This document shows positions 16,151-25,342 of a stretch of 64,000 nt of DNA, piece after piece (within the stretch, counting starts at the first letter, position 1; each line of letters starts with the position of its first letter). Below the pieces are notes generated by a model. It had not been told where the DNA came from. It did no database searches and worked only from the letters and a program-made list of their open reading frames with translations. Source of the stretch: JAWHQP01 sp032586195 (GTDB lineage Bacteria > Pseudomonadota > Gammaproteobacteria > Enterobacterales > Pasteurellaceae); NCBI GenBank assembly GCA_032586195.1, contig JAWHQP010000005.1:62001-126000 (forward strand), written 5' to 3'. Made by a program: the position numbers and the translations under genes.

Positions 16151-19100
16151 TTAATCAAACTCCAACTCTACACAGCTTTCCCCCAGCATATCCGTGAGAG
16201 CGGCGAGCAATTCGTCGCTCGGGTTGATATGCCATTGCACACCTAATTTCAACAATGCTCTGCCCTGCGGGCTTTGATAATAGACGTGAATCGGCATAGT
16301 ACCACCGCTGTGCGGCTCTATACACTCACGGAATTGTTTCAGGAAAGCGGGAGTAATCTGGTCGTCACACAGACTGACAGCAAGACTTTTGGCGTAACGG
16401 CTGCGGGCTTCGTCCAGTGTCATTAATTCCCGTACCGACATACGCAGACCTTGCGTGAAATCATCGTGGCTCACCTGGCCCGTGACCACTACAATATTGT
16501 CTTTTTGCAGCTTGTCACCAAATTTTTCCAATGCTTCGGCAAATAAGGTAATGTCCAACCGTCCGGAACGATCGTCTAAACTGGCGATCCCCAAACGACT
16601 GCCTCTTTTGGTTACCGCAAAGCGAGAACTGACGACCAAACCGCTGGCGGTGCTGACTTGCCCGCGGATATTCGGCACCAAATCTTTTAACCGATTCGGG
16701 CTGTAATGGGAAAGCTCTTTTAAATAACGACTGACCGGATGACTGCTCAAATACAGACCAAGGGTCTCCCGTTCACCGTCAAGAATGGTTTTCTCCGACC
16801 AGCGGGGCGTATTGGCATAAGCGATTTCCACTGCTTCCGGGGCTTCGGTCAGCACGCCGAACATATCCACTTGCCCCGCCGCCTCGTCTTTGGCATGTTG
16901 ATCCGAGGCTTTTAACGCATCTTCCAGGTTTTTCGCCAGCGCCGCCCGATGCGGCCCCAGCTTATCAAAGGCACCTGACATAATCAGGCTTTCAAAGGTA
17001 CGACGATTGATTTTTTTCAAATCCACCCTTGCGCAAAGATCGAATAAATCCTTGAAAATACCGCCTTGTTCCCGCGCGGAAACCAGCGCTTCAATCGGGC
17101 CTTCGCCCACCCCTTTAATGGCACCGATACCGTACACAATCTGCCCGTGTTCGTTGACACTGAAATGGTGTTTGCCGGTGTTAATATCAGGCGGCGTCAC
17201 AGTTAGCCCCATACGTAGACATTCATCGTACAAACCAACGATTTTATCCGTATTATCCATTTCCGAGGTCATCACCGCCGCCATAAATTCCGCAGGGTAA
17301 TGCGCCTTCAGCCATAATGTCTGATAAGAAACCAGTGCATAGGCGGCGGAATGAGATTTGTTAAAACCATAACCGGCAAATTTTTCCACCAGGTCAAAAA
17401 TTTTCATGGCGAGATCGCCGTCAATGCCGTTTTTCTCCGCACCTTCGCGAAAACCGCCCCGTTGTTTTGCCATTTCTTCCGGTTTTTTCTTACCCATGGC
17501 ACGGCGTAGCAAGTCCGCACCGCCCAGGGAATATCCCGCCAGTACCTGTGCGATCTGCATTACCTGTTCCTGATACAGAATAATGCCGTAGGTCGGCTCC
17601 AGAATCGGCTTGAGCGATTCATGCTGATAAGTGGCGTCAGGATACGACACCTCTTCACGGCCGTGTTTACGGTTGATGAAGTTATCCACCATGCCCGATT
17701 GCAGCGGACCGGGGCGGAATAATGCCACTAACGCGATAATATCCTCAAAACAGTCGGGACGAAGACGTTTAATCAGATCCTTCATGCCGCGGGATTCAAG
17801 CTGAAATACCGCGGTGGTTTCCGCATTCAGCAACAATTTGAAGGACTCGGGATCATCCAGCGGAATAGTGGAAATATCCACATGCGGCTTGCCTTCACGC
17901 TCCATTCGGACGTTAATCATATCCAACGCCCATTTGATAATGGTCAGAGTACGCAAACCTAAAAAGTCAAACTTCACCAGGCCCGCATATTCCACGTCAT
18001 TTTTATCAAAATGGGTAACCGGATGCTTGCCTTCGCTATCACAATAAAGCGGCGAGAAGTCCGTAATCAAGGTAGGTGAAATCACCACACCGCCCGCGTG
18101 TTTGCCGGCATTACGCGTTACGCCTTCCAGCTTGCGAGCCATGTCGATAAGGGCTTTGACTTCCTCATCGCCATCGTAGATGACTTGTAGCTGCGGCTCC
18201 GCCTCAAAGGCTTTGGCGAGAGTCATACCGGGGTCCGGAGGAATCAGTTTGGCAATGCGATCCACAAAACCATACGGATGACCTAATACCCGCCCTACAT
18301 CACGGATTACCGCTTTTGCCGCCATGGTACCAAAGGTGATAATCTGTGACACTGCTCCGCGACCATAGGTTTCCGCCACGTGTTCAATCACACGATCCCG
18401 ACCGTCCATACAGAAATCCACGTCAAAGTCGGGCATGGAAACACGTTCAGGATTAAGGAAACGTTCGAACAGTAAATCAAATTCCAGCGGATCCAAATCG
18501 GTTATTTTTAACGCATAAGCCACCAGGGAACCCGCGCCCGAACCTCGTCCCGGCCCGACCGGAATACCGTTATCCTTCGACCATTGGATAAATTCCATCA
18601 CGATAAGGAAATAGCCGGGAAATCCCATTTGGTTGATGACGCCCAGCTCGGTTTCCAGGCGTTGATCATAAATCTCGCGTTTTTGACACCGCACTTTTTC
18701 ATCGGGAAACAGTACCTTTAAGCGCTCTTCCAAACCCTGACGGGCTTTTTGCACCAGATACTCCTCGGTACTTAGCCGGCCGGTCGGGAATCGCGGCAAG
18801 AAATATTTCCCCAGCTGAATGGTGACATTGCAGCGCTGAGCGATTAGCACGGTATTTTCCAACGCCGTCGGCACATCGGCAAACAGCCGGCACATTTCCT
18901 CTTCCGAGCGGAAATACTGCTGTTCCGTATAAAGTTTCGGACGTTTAGGATCATCCAACGTGTAGCCGTCATGAATGGCGACGCGGATTTCATGCGCTTC
19001 GAAATCCTCTTTGTTCAGAAACATGACATCATTAACCGCCACCACCGGTAGTTGATGCCGGCGGGCCAGTTCAAGCGCGGACTGATTATATAATTTTTCT

Positions 19101-19627
19101 TCGCTATGCCCTGTTCGGCTCAGCGTTAAATAGAAATGATCGGGGAAATTTTCTCGATAAAACGACACCGCACTTTCCACATCCGCCCGATTATTTTTCA
19201 GCAATTTCTGCCCGATATCACCCCGGCATCCGCCCGACAGAATAATAATGCCGTCCCGATGTTCCAGCAGCCAGTGTTGATCAATATAGGGCAAATCATC
19301 ATAGCCGCGTTGATAGGCGCGCGATAACAGCAGGGTAATATTTTTATAGCCGTCATTGTTTTTTGCCAACAGAGTGAGCTGGAACAGCTCGTCGCCGCAC
19401 AGTGCGCTTTTCACCAGCACATCGGCTCCCACAATGGGTTTTACCCCGGCTCCCAGCGCTTCACCGTAAAACTTTACCAGGCCGCAAAAGTTGGTGAAAT
19501 CTGTCAACGCCATTGCCACCATATTTTCCCGCACGCAGGCCTGCACCAAAGGTTTGACCTTGGCAATGCCGTCAATCATGGAAAAATCACTGTGTACCCG
19601 TAAATGGACAAAACGCGGTTGTGGCAT
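16151..19627 (-). CDS. dnaE: DNA polymerase III alpha subunit
   Basis: The 1158-residue replicative polymerase subunit. It has an N-terminal PHP domain (HSDFSMIDG near residues 13-21), the type C polymerase palm with the catalytic aspartates in MPDFDVDFCMDGRDR near 397-411 and FDFLGLRTL near 550-558, PGRGSGAGSLVAY near 355, a helix-hairpin-helix region, an OB fold and a C-terminal tau-binding region. Length matches E. coli DnaE (1160). Two uptake signal sequences lie inside the gene (18688, 19167). It begins with ATG preceded by AGGAACG, 8 bases from the paeA-like gene's stop. Confidence 0.98.
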   Translation of the reverse strand: MPQPRFVHLRVHSDFSMIDGIAKVKPLVQACVRENMVAMALTDFTNFCGLVKFYGEALGAGVKPIVGADVLVKSALCGDELFQLTLLAKNNDGYKNITLLLSRAYQRGYDDLPYIDQHWLLEHRDGIIILSGGCRGDIGQKLLKNNRADVESAVSFYRENFPDHFYLTLSRTGHSEEKLYNQSALELARRHQLPVVAVNDVMFLNKEDFEAHEIRVAIHDGYTLDDPKRPKLYTEQQYFRSEEEMCRLFADVPTALENTVLIAQRCNVTIQLGKYFLPRFPTGRLSTEEYLVQKARQGLEERLKVLFPDEKVRCQKREIYDQRLETELGVINQMGFPGYFLIVMEFIQWSKDNGIPVGPGRGSGAGSLVAYALKITDLDPLEFDLLFERFLNPERVSMPDFDVDFCMDGRDRVIEHVAETYGRGAVSQIITFGTMAAKAVIRDVGRVLGHPYGFVDRIAKLIPPDPGMTLAKAFEAEPQLQVIYDGDEEVKALIDMARKLEGVTRNAGKHAGGVVISPTLITDFSPLYCDSEGKHPVTHFDKNDVEYAGLVKFDFLGLRTLTIIKWALDMINVRMEREGKPHVDISTIPLDDPESFKLLLNAETTAVFQLESRGMKDLIKRLRPDCFEDIIALVALFRPGPLQSGMVDNFINRKHGREEVSYPDATYQHESLKPILEPTYGIILYQEQVMQIAQVLAGYSLGGADLLRRAMGKKKPEEMAKQRGGFREGAEKNGIDGDLAMKIFDLVEKFAGYGFNKSHSAAYALVSYQTLWLKAHYPAEFMAAVMTSEMDNTDKIVGLYDECLRMGLTVTPPDINTGKHHFSVNEHGQIVYGIGAIKGVGEGPIEALVSAREQGGIFKDLFDLCARVDLKKINRRTFESLIMSGAFDKLGPHRAALAKNLEDALKASDQHAKDEAAGQVDMFGVLTEAPEAVEIAYANTPRWSEKTILDGERETLGLYLSSHPVSRYLKELSHYSPNRLKDLVPNIRGQVSTASGLVVSSRFAVTKRGSRLGIASLDDRSGRLDITLFAEALEKFGDKLQKDNIVVVTGQVSHDDFTQGLRMSVRELMTLDEARSRYAKSLAVSLCDDQITPAFLKQFRECIEPHSGGTMPIHVYYQSPQGRALLKLGVQWHINPSDELLAALTDMLGESCVELEFD

Positions 19628-19635
19628 AATCGTTC

Positions 19636-20958
19636 CTAATTCTGTTTATTCTCTTGTTTATTTTCTTTGGTTATATCTTTACGCAGGGAAACCAGCAGTT
19701 GATCTATTTTGAAATTTTCCGTATCAATAATTTCAAACTTATATTTATCATACAGCACGAAATCAGTTTTTTTCGGGATTTTTCGCAGCATATACATCAT
19801 AAAACCACTGATGGTTTCATAATTTTCCCAATCGGGGAAACTTTCGATATTCAGCGTGCGCATCACGTCTTCCAGCGGCGTCGCCCCGTCGATAAGCCAT
19901 GAATCTTCATCACGGCGGACAATCTGTTCTTCCTCGCTTGATACCAATTCTCCCATCACAATACTCATCACATCATTCAGGGTTACAATACCTACTACCA
20001 AGGCGTATTCATTCACGATCACGGCAAAATCTTCACCCGCCGATTTAAACAGTTCCAGCACTTCATACAGGGAAAGCGTATTCGGAATAAACAACGGCTT
20101 GCGCAACACACGCTGATCCGTAAGGGAAACCTGTTGCTCCTGCAAATAGAGAGTGAGCAGGGTGTGCGATTCCACATAACCGAGAATTTTATCAATGCTG
20201 CCGTCAGAAATCAGCAATTTGGAATGGGCATTGGTTTTCAGCGTATCCACCACTTTTTGCCGATCAAAAGTGCGGTCAAGAAAAACAATGTTTTCACGCG
20301 TGGTCATGGTTGAAGTGACCGTACGTTCCTGCATATCGAAAATATTTTCGATCAAATAATGCTCCTGAGCTTTCAAGACTCCCGCTTCGGCACCTGCATC
20401 CACCACAGCGACAATATCTTCCGGTGTCATGATTTCCTGCCGTACGGTAGAAATCTTTAATAACTTAAACAACGCATTCGCTATGGAATCGAACAACCAT
20501 ACCAATGGTTTAAAAATAATAATAAGGAAATTCATCACACCCACCGTGCGGGTTGACACAAATTCCGGATAGGTAATGGCAAAGCGTTTCGGCATCAGAT
20601 CCGCAAATAGAATGAATGCCACGGTCACGATGGCAAAGGATAACCAAGAGGCGGCGCTTCCCACCCAACTTGCCTGACTGTATTTTCTCAAAAACTCATA
20701 CAGCAGCGGGCTGACCGCACTTTCGCCTATCATACCGCCGAGTACGGCAACCATATTCAACCCGATTTGCACCACGGTGATAAAACGACCGGGATGCTGC
20801 TGCAACTGCAACACCTTATCCGCCCGCTTATCGCCGTCATTGGATAAAGTTTGCAGTTTGATCTTTCTTGAACCTGCGAGAGAAATTTCCGCCGAGGAAA
20901 TAATTGCACTCAGCACGATAGAAAGCACTAAAATGATGATCGCTTCAAATAAACCCAT
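19636..20958 (-). CDS. paeA: CNNM/CBS membrane protein, PaeA (YtfL)-like
   Basis: A 440-residue protein with a CNNM transmembrane domain (residues 1-200; four helices), a CBS-domain pair (about 205-330) and a C-terminal CorC/HlyC domain (about 345-425). Alignment by eye to E. coli YtfL is good: SAEISLAGSRKIKLQ, VVQIGLNMVAVLGG, FADLMPKRFA, AGEDFAVIVNEYALVVGI. In Salmonella and E. coli this protein is the polyamine (cadaverine/putrescine) exporter PaeA; that role here is inferred from similarity. In older annotations it is called a hemolysin. The end has the repeat KENKQENKQN. It lies 8 bases from dnaE in a head-to-tail array. Confidence 0.8.
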   Translation of the reverse strand: MGLFEAIIILVLSIVLSAIISSAEISLAGSRKIKLQTLSNDGDKRADKVLQLQQHPGRFITVVQIGLNMVAVLGGMIGESAVSPLLYEFLRKYSQASWVGSAASWLSFAIVTVAFILFADLMPKRFAITYPEFVSTRTVGVMNFLIIIFKPLVWLFDSIANALFKLLKISTVRQEIMTPEDIVAVVDAGAEAGVLKAQEHYLIENIFDMQERTVTSTMTTRENIVFLDRTFDRQKVVDTLKTNAHSKLLISDGSIDKILGYVESHTLLTLYLQEQQVSLTDQRVLRKPLFIPNTLSLYEVLELFKSAGEDFAVIVNEYALVVGIVTLNDVMSIVMGELVSSEEEQIVRRDEDSWLIDGATPLEDVMRTLNIESFPDWENYETISGFMMYMLRKIPKKTDFVLYDKYKFEIIDTENFKIDQLLVSLRKDITKENKQENKQN

Positions 20959-20982
20959 AATAAAATCTTTTTTTCCACCGAA

Positions 20983-21014
20983 TAAAAAAATAAGAGGACG
21001 CTTTCAAGCGTCCT
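20983..21014 (-). terminator. Intrinsic terminator of the DUF1523 gene
   Basis: Perfect 8-bp stem AGGACGCT / AGCGTCCT with a 4-base loop, followed on the minus strand by CTTATTTTTTT. It separates the DUF1523 gene from the paeA-like gene. Confidence 0.9.
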
Positions 21015-21031
21015 GATGACCGGATTGCGGC

Positions 21032-21553
21032 TTATTCGCTGTCAAACCAGCCTCTAATCAGCTGAATTGAGAAGAATAAGGTAATCAGGCCTAAGACGTA
21101 AAAAATATAGCTTAAAATCGGATGAGAACTTGAATCCAATGTCGCTTCTTTCATTGATACCGCATTGCGGTATTCGTCGAACATCACTAAGCGCCAGCCG
21201 TAATATTTGATCTCCACTAACTTTTGATCCTGTGCGAAAGTAGAAGCTTTTGCCTGCAAATCGGCGGAACCGAATTTAAAGTAGAACGGAAATCCCCAGC
21301 GCGTATCTTCGTTACGATAAACCATAGGCTTATCCTTGCCCGGCTCCTGGGTATAAATATAATACACATCGCGGGTCGGGCCGTCCTGCGGATTGGCTTT
21401 GGTAATCGGGCCGTCTTTATCCACCCGTTTTACCTCCACCCCGGTTACGCGTGTGGTTTCATAATGCGGGAAGACATAATTAATACCGGCGAACAACACC
21501 GCATGAAACAGCACTACCACCGACAATAAGAAATATTTAATAAATTTTCGCAT
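21032..21553 (-). CDS. DUF1523 family membrane protein
   Basis: A 173-residue protein with an N-terminal membrane segment (residues 6-27), a periplasmic middle with the family pattern TRDVYYIYT and RNEDTRWGFPFYFKFGSADLQAKA (in pieces near residues 63-107), and a C-terminal membrane helix (about 147-167). This fits the DUF1523 family, whose function is unknown. It is monocistronic, with its own terminator. Confidence 0.8.
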   Translation of the reverse strand: MRKFIKYFLLSVVVLFHAVLFAGINYVFPHYETTRVTGVEVKRVDKDGPITKANPQDGPTRDVYYIYTQEPGKDKPMVYRNEDTRWGFPFYFKFGSADLQAKASTFAQDQKLVEIKYYGWRLVMFDEYRNAVSMKEATLDSSSHPILSYIFYVLGLITLFFSIQLIRGWFDSE

Positions 21554-21589
21554 AGCTTGTTATCCTTTGATCAGAGCCCGACGATTATA

Positions 21590-22378
21590 TCACGTTAACG
21601 ATAGAGCCGCCCTAAACAAATGTTTAAAATTTTGTGTGGTAATCCGCGCAAACTCTTCGGCGGAAACGCCTTTTAAGCCTGCCGCATAATCACATACCTC
21701 GCGCGTATAGGCCGGTTGATTCTGCTTGCCGCGATACGGCACCGGCGCCAGATAAGGGCTGTCCGTTTCCACTAATAAACGATCGAGCGGCACATAACGA
21801 ATCACCTCGCGGATTTCTTCGGCATTTTTAAAGGTAATAATGCCCGAACAGGAAATATAAAAGCCCAGATCCAACGCCTGCTTGGCAAATTCCAGATTCT
21901 CGGTAAAACAGTGAATTACGCCACCGCACTTTTCCGCCTGATTTTCGCGCAAAATGCGAATGGTATCTTCACGGGCGCAACGGGTATGCACAATCACGGG
22001 TTTGTTCAATTCGTTTGCCACCTGAATCTGCTGGGCAAACACATCCGTTTGCTCCGCTTTATTTTCGCCGCTGTAGTAATAATCCAGCCCGATTTCACCA
22101 ATAGCTACCACCTTTTCATCCGCCGCTAACCGTGCCAAACGGTCACGATCGAAAACCTCATCTTCCAAATCCAGCGGATGTACACCGCAAGCGAGAGAAA
22201 TTTCCGCATAATCCGCCAGCCACGCCCGCATTTTTTCAAAGCGGCTTAGGGTTGTCCCGACAGCCAGCATATGTTGCACTCCGCGGGCTTTGGCTTTAGC
22301 GAGCACATCATCAATATCACGATGCAAGTTTTCATAATCCAAAGCATCCAAATGGCAATGGCTATCTACAATAAACAT
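21590..22378 (-). CDS. ycfH: TatD family metal-dependent hydrolase (YcfH)
   Basis: A 262-residue TIM-barrel hydrolase. The metal ligands are visible: HCHLD near residues 6-10, GEIGLDYYY near 94-102, VIVHTR near 128-133, HCFTE near 155-159 and ETDSPYLAP near 203-211. I choose the ATG at 22378 (MFIVDSHCHLD); the longer frame from 22408 would overlap holB and has no better ribosome site. TatD proteins are DNases or D-aminoacyl-tRNA deacylases; the role of YcfH is not settled. It is the last gene of mltG-tmk-holB-tatD, the same order as in E. coli. Confidence 0.9.
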   Translation of the reverse strand: MFIVDSHCHLDALDYENLHRDIDDVLAKAKARGVQHMLAVGTTLSRFEKMRAWLADYAEISLACGVHPLDLEDEVFDRDRLARLAADEKVVAIGEIGLDYYYSGENKAEQTDVFAQQIQVANELNKPVIVHTRCAREDTIRILRENQAEKCGGVIHCFTENLEFAKQALDLGFYISCSGIITFKNAEEIREVIRYVPLDRLLVETDSPYLAPVPYRGKQNQPAYTREVCDYAAGLKGVSAEEFARITTQNFKHLFRAALSLT

Positions 22379-22394
22379 TTTCTTTTCCATTTTT

Positions 22395-23378
22395 CTATTT
22401 GTTATCAAACACTTCGGTAATTAATCTGGTTAATCCGTCCAATAAAATCAACTCTTGATTCACACCATTAATCTGAGTTAAATCACACCGCATCTGATGT
22501 ACGATTTGATTGGCTTTCAGCAGACCGAGAGCGGTCTGCTGCTGATCGAACTGTTCTATACCACGGGCTAAATCCTGTGAAACCCAGCCTTGCCGAATAT
22601 TCAGCTTACCCTTCAGGGCATCGCTCAAAAAGGCGGCAATCCAGTCCAGCTGCTGTATAACAATGTCTTTATCAAAATACGGCAACAGTTCCAAAGGGGA
22701 ACGGCGACTGTAAAACAGCCAAAAATGACGTAAAAATTCCCGCCGTTTTTCCAGTAGTCCCTGCTCCAGCATTTTTTGCGCAAACAACGGACGACCGTGA
22801 CTGACCCGAAGTGCGGTGTCGATTTCGTCGATTTTTTCATGACATTGGGTTTGCAGCCATGCCAAGGCCTGAGCCTCGGGCGGCACATTAATCAGCCATG
22901 TTTGACAGCGGCTGTAAATAGTCGCCATCAGCGGAGCGGACAGATCCGCCCGCAATAAAAAATAGGTATTCGGTCGCGGTTCTTCCAGGGTTTTCAGCAA
23001 AGCATTGGCGGCATTTTCCGTCAGGCGTTCCGCGCCCTGTACATACACCACCTTATTACCGTTCTGCTGAGCGTGCTGGCCGACCTTTTCATTTACTTCC
23101 CGCACCTGATCAATACCGATGTCCTTATTCTCTATAGGAGCCAGCAAATGAAAATCGGGATGACTGCCGGCAAGGAATAAACGGCAATGATGACAGGTGC
23201 CGCAAGGCTTACCGCCCTCACTTCGACACAACAGAAACAGCGCTACCGCATGAATCAGCCGTTCCGCACCTACGCCGCTGTCGGTTTTAAACAACAAGGC
23301 ATGATGACCGTGACCCTGCGAAAAAGCCGCGGTGATTTTGTCATAATGAGGCGTTAACCAAGGATAAAGTGCGGTCAT
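22395..23378 (-). CDS. holB: DNA polymerase III delta-prime subunit
   Basis: A 327-residue clamp-loader subunit of the AAA+ family. It has a degenerate nucleotide-binding loop (FKTDSGVGAERL near residues 30-41), a zinc-binding cluster CGTCHHC near 59-65 and a LLKTLEEP motif near 127-134, all typical of delta-prime. It starts in a 4-base overlap with the tmk stop codon (ATGA type), so the two are translationally coupled. Two uptake signal sequences lie in or at the gene (22809, 23367), the second right at its start codon. Confidence 0.94.
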   Translation of the reverse strand: MTALYPWLTPHYDKITAAFSQGHGHHALLFKTDSGVGAERLIHAVALFLLCRSEGGKPCGTCHHCRLFLAGSHPDFHLLAPIENKDIGIDQVREVNEKVGQHAQQNGNKVVYVQGAERLTENAANALLKTLEEPRPNTYFLLRADLSAPLMATIYSRCQTWLINVPPEAQALAWLQTQCHEKIDEIDTALRVSHGRPLFAQKMLEQGLLEKRREFLRHFWLFYSRRSPLELLPYFDKDIVIQQLDWIAAFLSDALKGKLNIRQGWVSQDLARGIEQFDQQQTALGLLKANQIVHQMRCDLTQINGVNQELILLDGLTRLITEVFDNK

Positions 23379-24007
23379 ATTTTTTCAAGTTTTAACCAAT
23401 TTCTCACGGCGTTTTTAATCTCCGCCGTCACTTGCTCAAGAGGCTGTCCCGCGTTGATCAGTACCGCATGAGCATCCGCCCGCACCAATGCCAGATAGCG
23501 TTGCCGTGTGCGAGTAAAAAAATCCAGGCTTTGCCGCTCGATACGATCCAACGCCCCCCGCCCTCTCGCCCGAGCCAGGCCGACCGCGGGGTCGATATCC
23601 AAATACAGAGTTAAATCCGGTGCAAAATTGCCCAGTACCGCTTGTTTGAGGGTGCTGAGCAGGTGCCGATCAAGCTGACGACCGCCTCCCTGATAAGCCT
23701 GAGAAGACATATCATGGCGATCGCCAATCACCCATTTCCCTGCCGCCAAAGCCGGCTTAATGACATTCTCCACCAGTTGGACGCGTGCGGCATACAACAT
23801 CAACAGTTCCGCTTTATCGGTAACAGGTTCGTCGGTCTCGTGCTTAATCAGCTGCCGCAGTTTTTCCGCCAGGGGTGTACCGCCCGGCTCACGGGTAAAA
23901 ATTAACTGATGAATGCCATGCTGCCGTAATTCTTCCACAATAGCTTCACGCGCGGTGGTTTTGCCCGCACCTTCCAGCCCTTCCAGTACGATAAATTTTC
24001 CCTGCAT
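23375..24007 (-). CDS. tmk: Thymidylate kinase
   Basis: A 210-residue kinase that phosphorylates dTMP to dTDP. It has a P-loop EGLEGAGKTT near residues 8-17, the DR motif in GDRHDMSSQAYQGGGR near 92-107 and a LID region with arginines (ARGRGALDRIE near 142-152). The ATG at 24007 is preferred because the longer frame runs back into mltG and the homologues begin MQGKFIVLEG. It is 1 base from the mltG stop and overlaps holB by 4 bases. Confidence 0.95.
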   Translation of the reverse strand: MQGKFIVLEGLEGAGKTTAREAIVEELRQHGIHQLIFTREPGGTPLAEKLRQLIKHETDEPVTDKAELLMLYAARVQLVENVIKPALAAGKWVIGDRHDMSSQAYQGGGRQLDRHLLSTLKQAVLGNFAPDLTLYLDIDPAVGLARARGRGALDRIERQSLDFFTRTRQRYLALVRADAHAVLINAGQPLEQVTAEIKNAVRNWLKLEKI

Positions 24008-24008
24008 A

Positions 24009-25193
24009 TTATTCTGCCGTTTTCTGTTCTGCCGATTTTGGCTCAAGTGTCTTTGATTCGGTTGGTTTTGGTTCAGTTGTTTTTAACTCAGCTGTCTTTG
24101 ATTCGGCTGTTTTCTGCCCGGTTGATTTTGAATCAGCTGTTTTCAATTCGACAGCCACTTTTACTTGTTGCTTATTATTGCGCAGCCAACGCAGATAATC
24201 CTGTACCGCCCGATTATGTTCATTCAGGCTGCGGCTGAATTTATGCCCGCCCGTGCCATCCGCGACAAAATAAAGAAAATCCGTTCGTTCGGGATGGGCG
24301 ACAGCCATAATGGCGCTTTCGCTCGGCATGGCAATCGGCGTCGGCGGCAAGCCGTCAATCACATAGGTGTTGTAAGCCGTGGGTTGCTCCAGATCTTTTT
24401 TGCGGATATTACCCGTATATTCATCATCCATGCCGTAAATCACCGTCGGATCGGTTTGCAATTTCATTTTATATTTCAAACGGTTAATAAAAACCGAAGC
24501 AATTTTAGCCCGTTCCGCCGCCAGCCCGCTTTCCTTTTCCACGATTGAAGCCAGAATCAGCATCTCATATTCATCGGCAAGAGGTAAATCGGCATCACGC
24601 TCTGCCCATGCTTTCGCCACCACTTTTTTCATGTGATCCGCCGCACGTTTCAGCAGTTCGATATCCTTGGAACCCGGCACATAATTATAGGTGTCGGGGT
24701 ACAGCCAGCCTTCAATTTTCCGTTGTTCCTGCAACGGCTTGATGTCGGGTAAATCCAGCAAAGAAAAGATCTCGCTTTCCGTTTTATGCTGTAACGTCTG
24801 CTCTAAGTGCGGTGCTGTTTTCAGCAGTTTTTGCCAGTCTTTGAATGTAGTTCCTTCGGTAAAACGCAGGCTAAGCTGTACTTCTTTACCCGATACCAGC
24901 AAATTCAATAAATCTCGCATGGTATGAATATTATTAAGGGAGTAAGTTCCCGCCTTTACATTGTTAAATTGCGGCTGCAGCTTTAACACCCAGGGCAACA
25001 GCGTGGCATCGGATACAATATTTTCCTTTTCCAATAGATCCGCTAATTTTTTGCCCGTTGTGCCGCGTTCCAGCGTAATTAATTGATCCGGCCGCACATT
25101 TACCGGCTGGTGAATAAATTGATCCAGCTTGTAATAAACGAAACCGCCGACAGCAATAACAATGATAAAAAGAATACTGAGAAATTTTTTCAT
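24009..25193 (-). CDS. mltG: Endolytic murein transglycosylase MltG with a repeat tail
   Basis: A 394-residue inner-membrane protein (one helix, residues 4-22) with the periplasmic YceG domain that cuts nascent glycan strands. The catalytic glutamate is in ASIVEKESG near residue 218, followed by TDPTVIYG near 250. The usual family length is about 340. The extra C terminus (about residues 349-394) consists of nine degenerate pentapeptides with pattern x-x-K-[TSP]-[ATL]. It heads the operon mltG-tmk-holB-tatD. An uptake signal sequence is at 24805. Confidence 0.94.
   Translation of the reverse strand: MKKFLSILFIIVIAVGGFVYYKLDQFIHQPVNVRPDQLITLERGTTGKKLADLLEKENIVSDATLLPWVLKLQPQFNNVKAGTYSLNNIHTMRDLLNLLVSGKEVQLSLRFTEGTTFKDWQKLLKTAPHLEQTLQHKTESEIFSLLDLPDIKPLQEQRKIEGWLYPDTYNYVPGSKDIELLKRAADHMKKVVAKAWAERDADLPLADEYEMLILASIVEKESGLAAERAKIASVFINRLKYKMKLQTDPTVIYGMDDEYTGNIRKKDLEQPTAYNTYVIDGLPPTPIAMPSESAIMAVAHPERTDFLYFVADGTGGHKFSRSLNEHNRAVQDYLRWLRNNKQQVKVAVELKTADSKSTGQKTAESKTAELKTTEPKPTESKTLEPKSAEQKTAE
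24012..24149 (-). repeat. Nine degenerate 15-base repeats in the mltG tail
   Basis: Tandem 15-base units encode ELKTA, DSKST, GQKTA, ESKTA, ELKTT, EPKPT, ESKTL, EPKSA, EQKTA. All keep the central AAA/AAG lysine codon. The array is in frame, so changes in copy number would lengthen or shorten only the periplasmic tail. Confidence 0.85.
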
Positions 25194-25254
25194 TATGTAA
25201 TCAGGTTCAAGTCAAAAAAAATTGAATTGATTCTAACATACAAGGCGGGAAAAG

Positions 25255-25279
25255 AAAAAAGGAGAGCAAAAATGCTCTC
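25255..25279 (-). terminator. Intrinsic terminator of serA
   Basis: Seven-bp stem GAGAGCA / TGCTCTC with a loop of T, followed on the minus strand by CTTTTTTC. A second GC-rich pair (CCCGG / CCGGG at about 25291-25316) lies between it and the serA stop. Confidence 0.85.
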
Positions 25280-25342
25280 TCTGAACGTTGAGCCCGGCGC
25301 AGAACAGCGTACCGGGTTATATAATCCGATTGATGACGAAAC

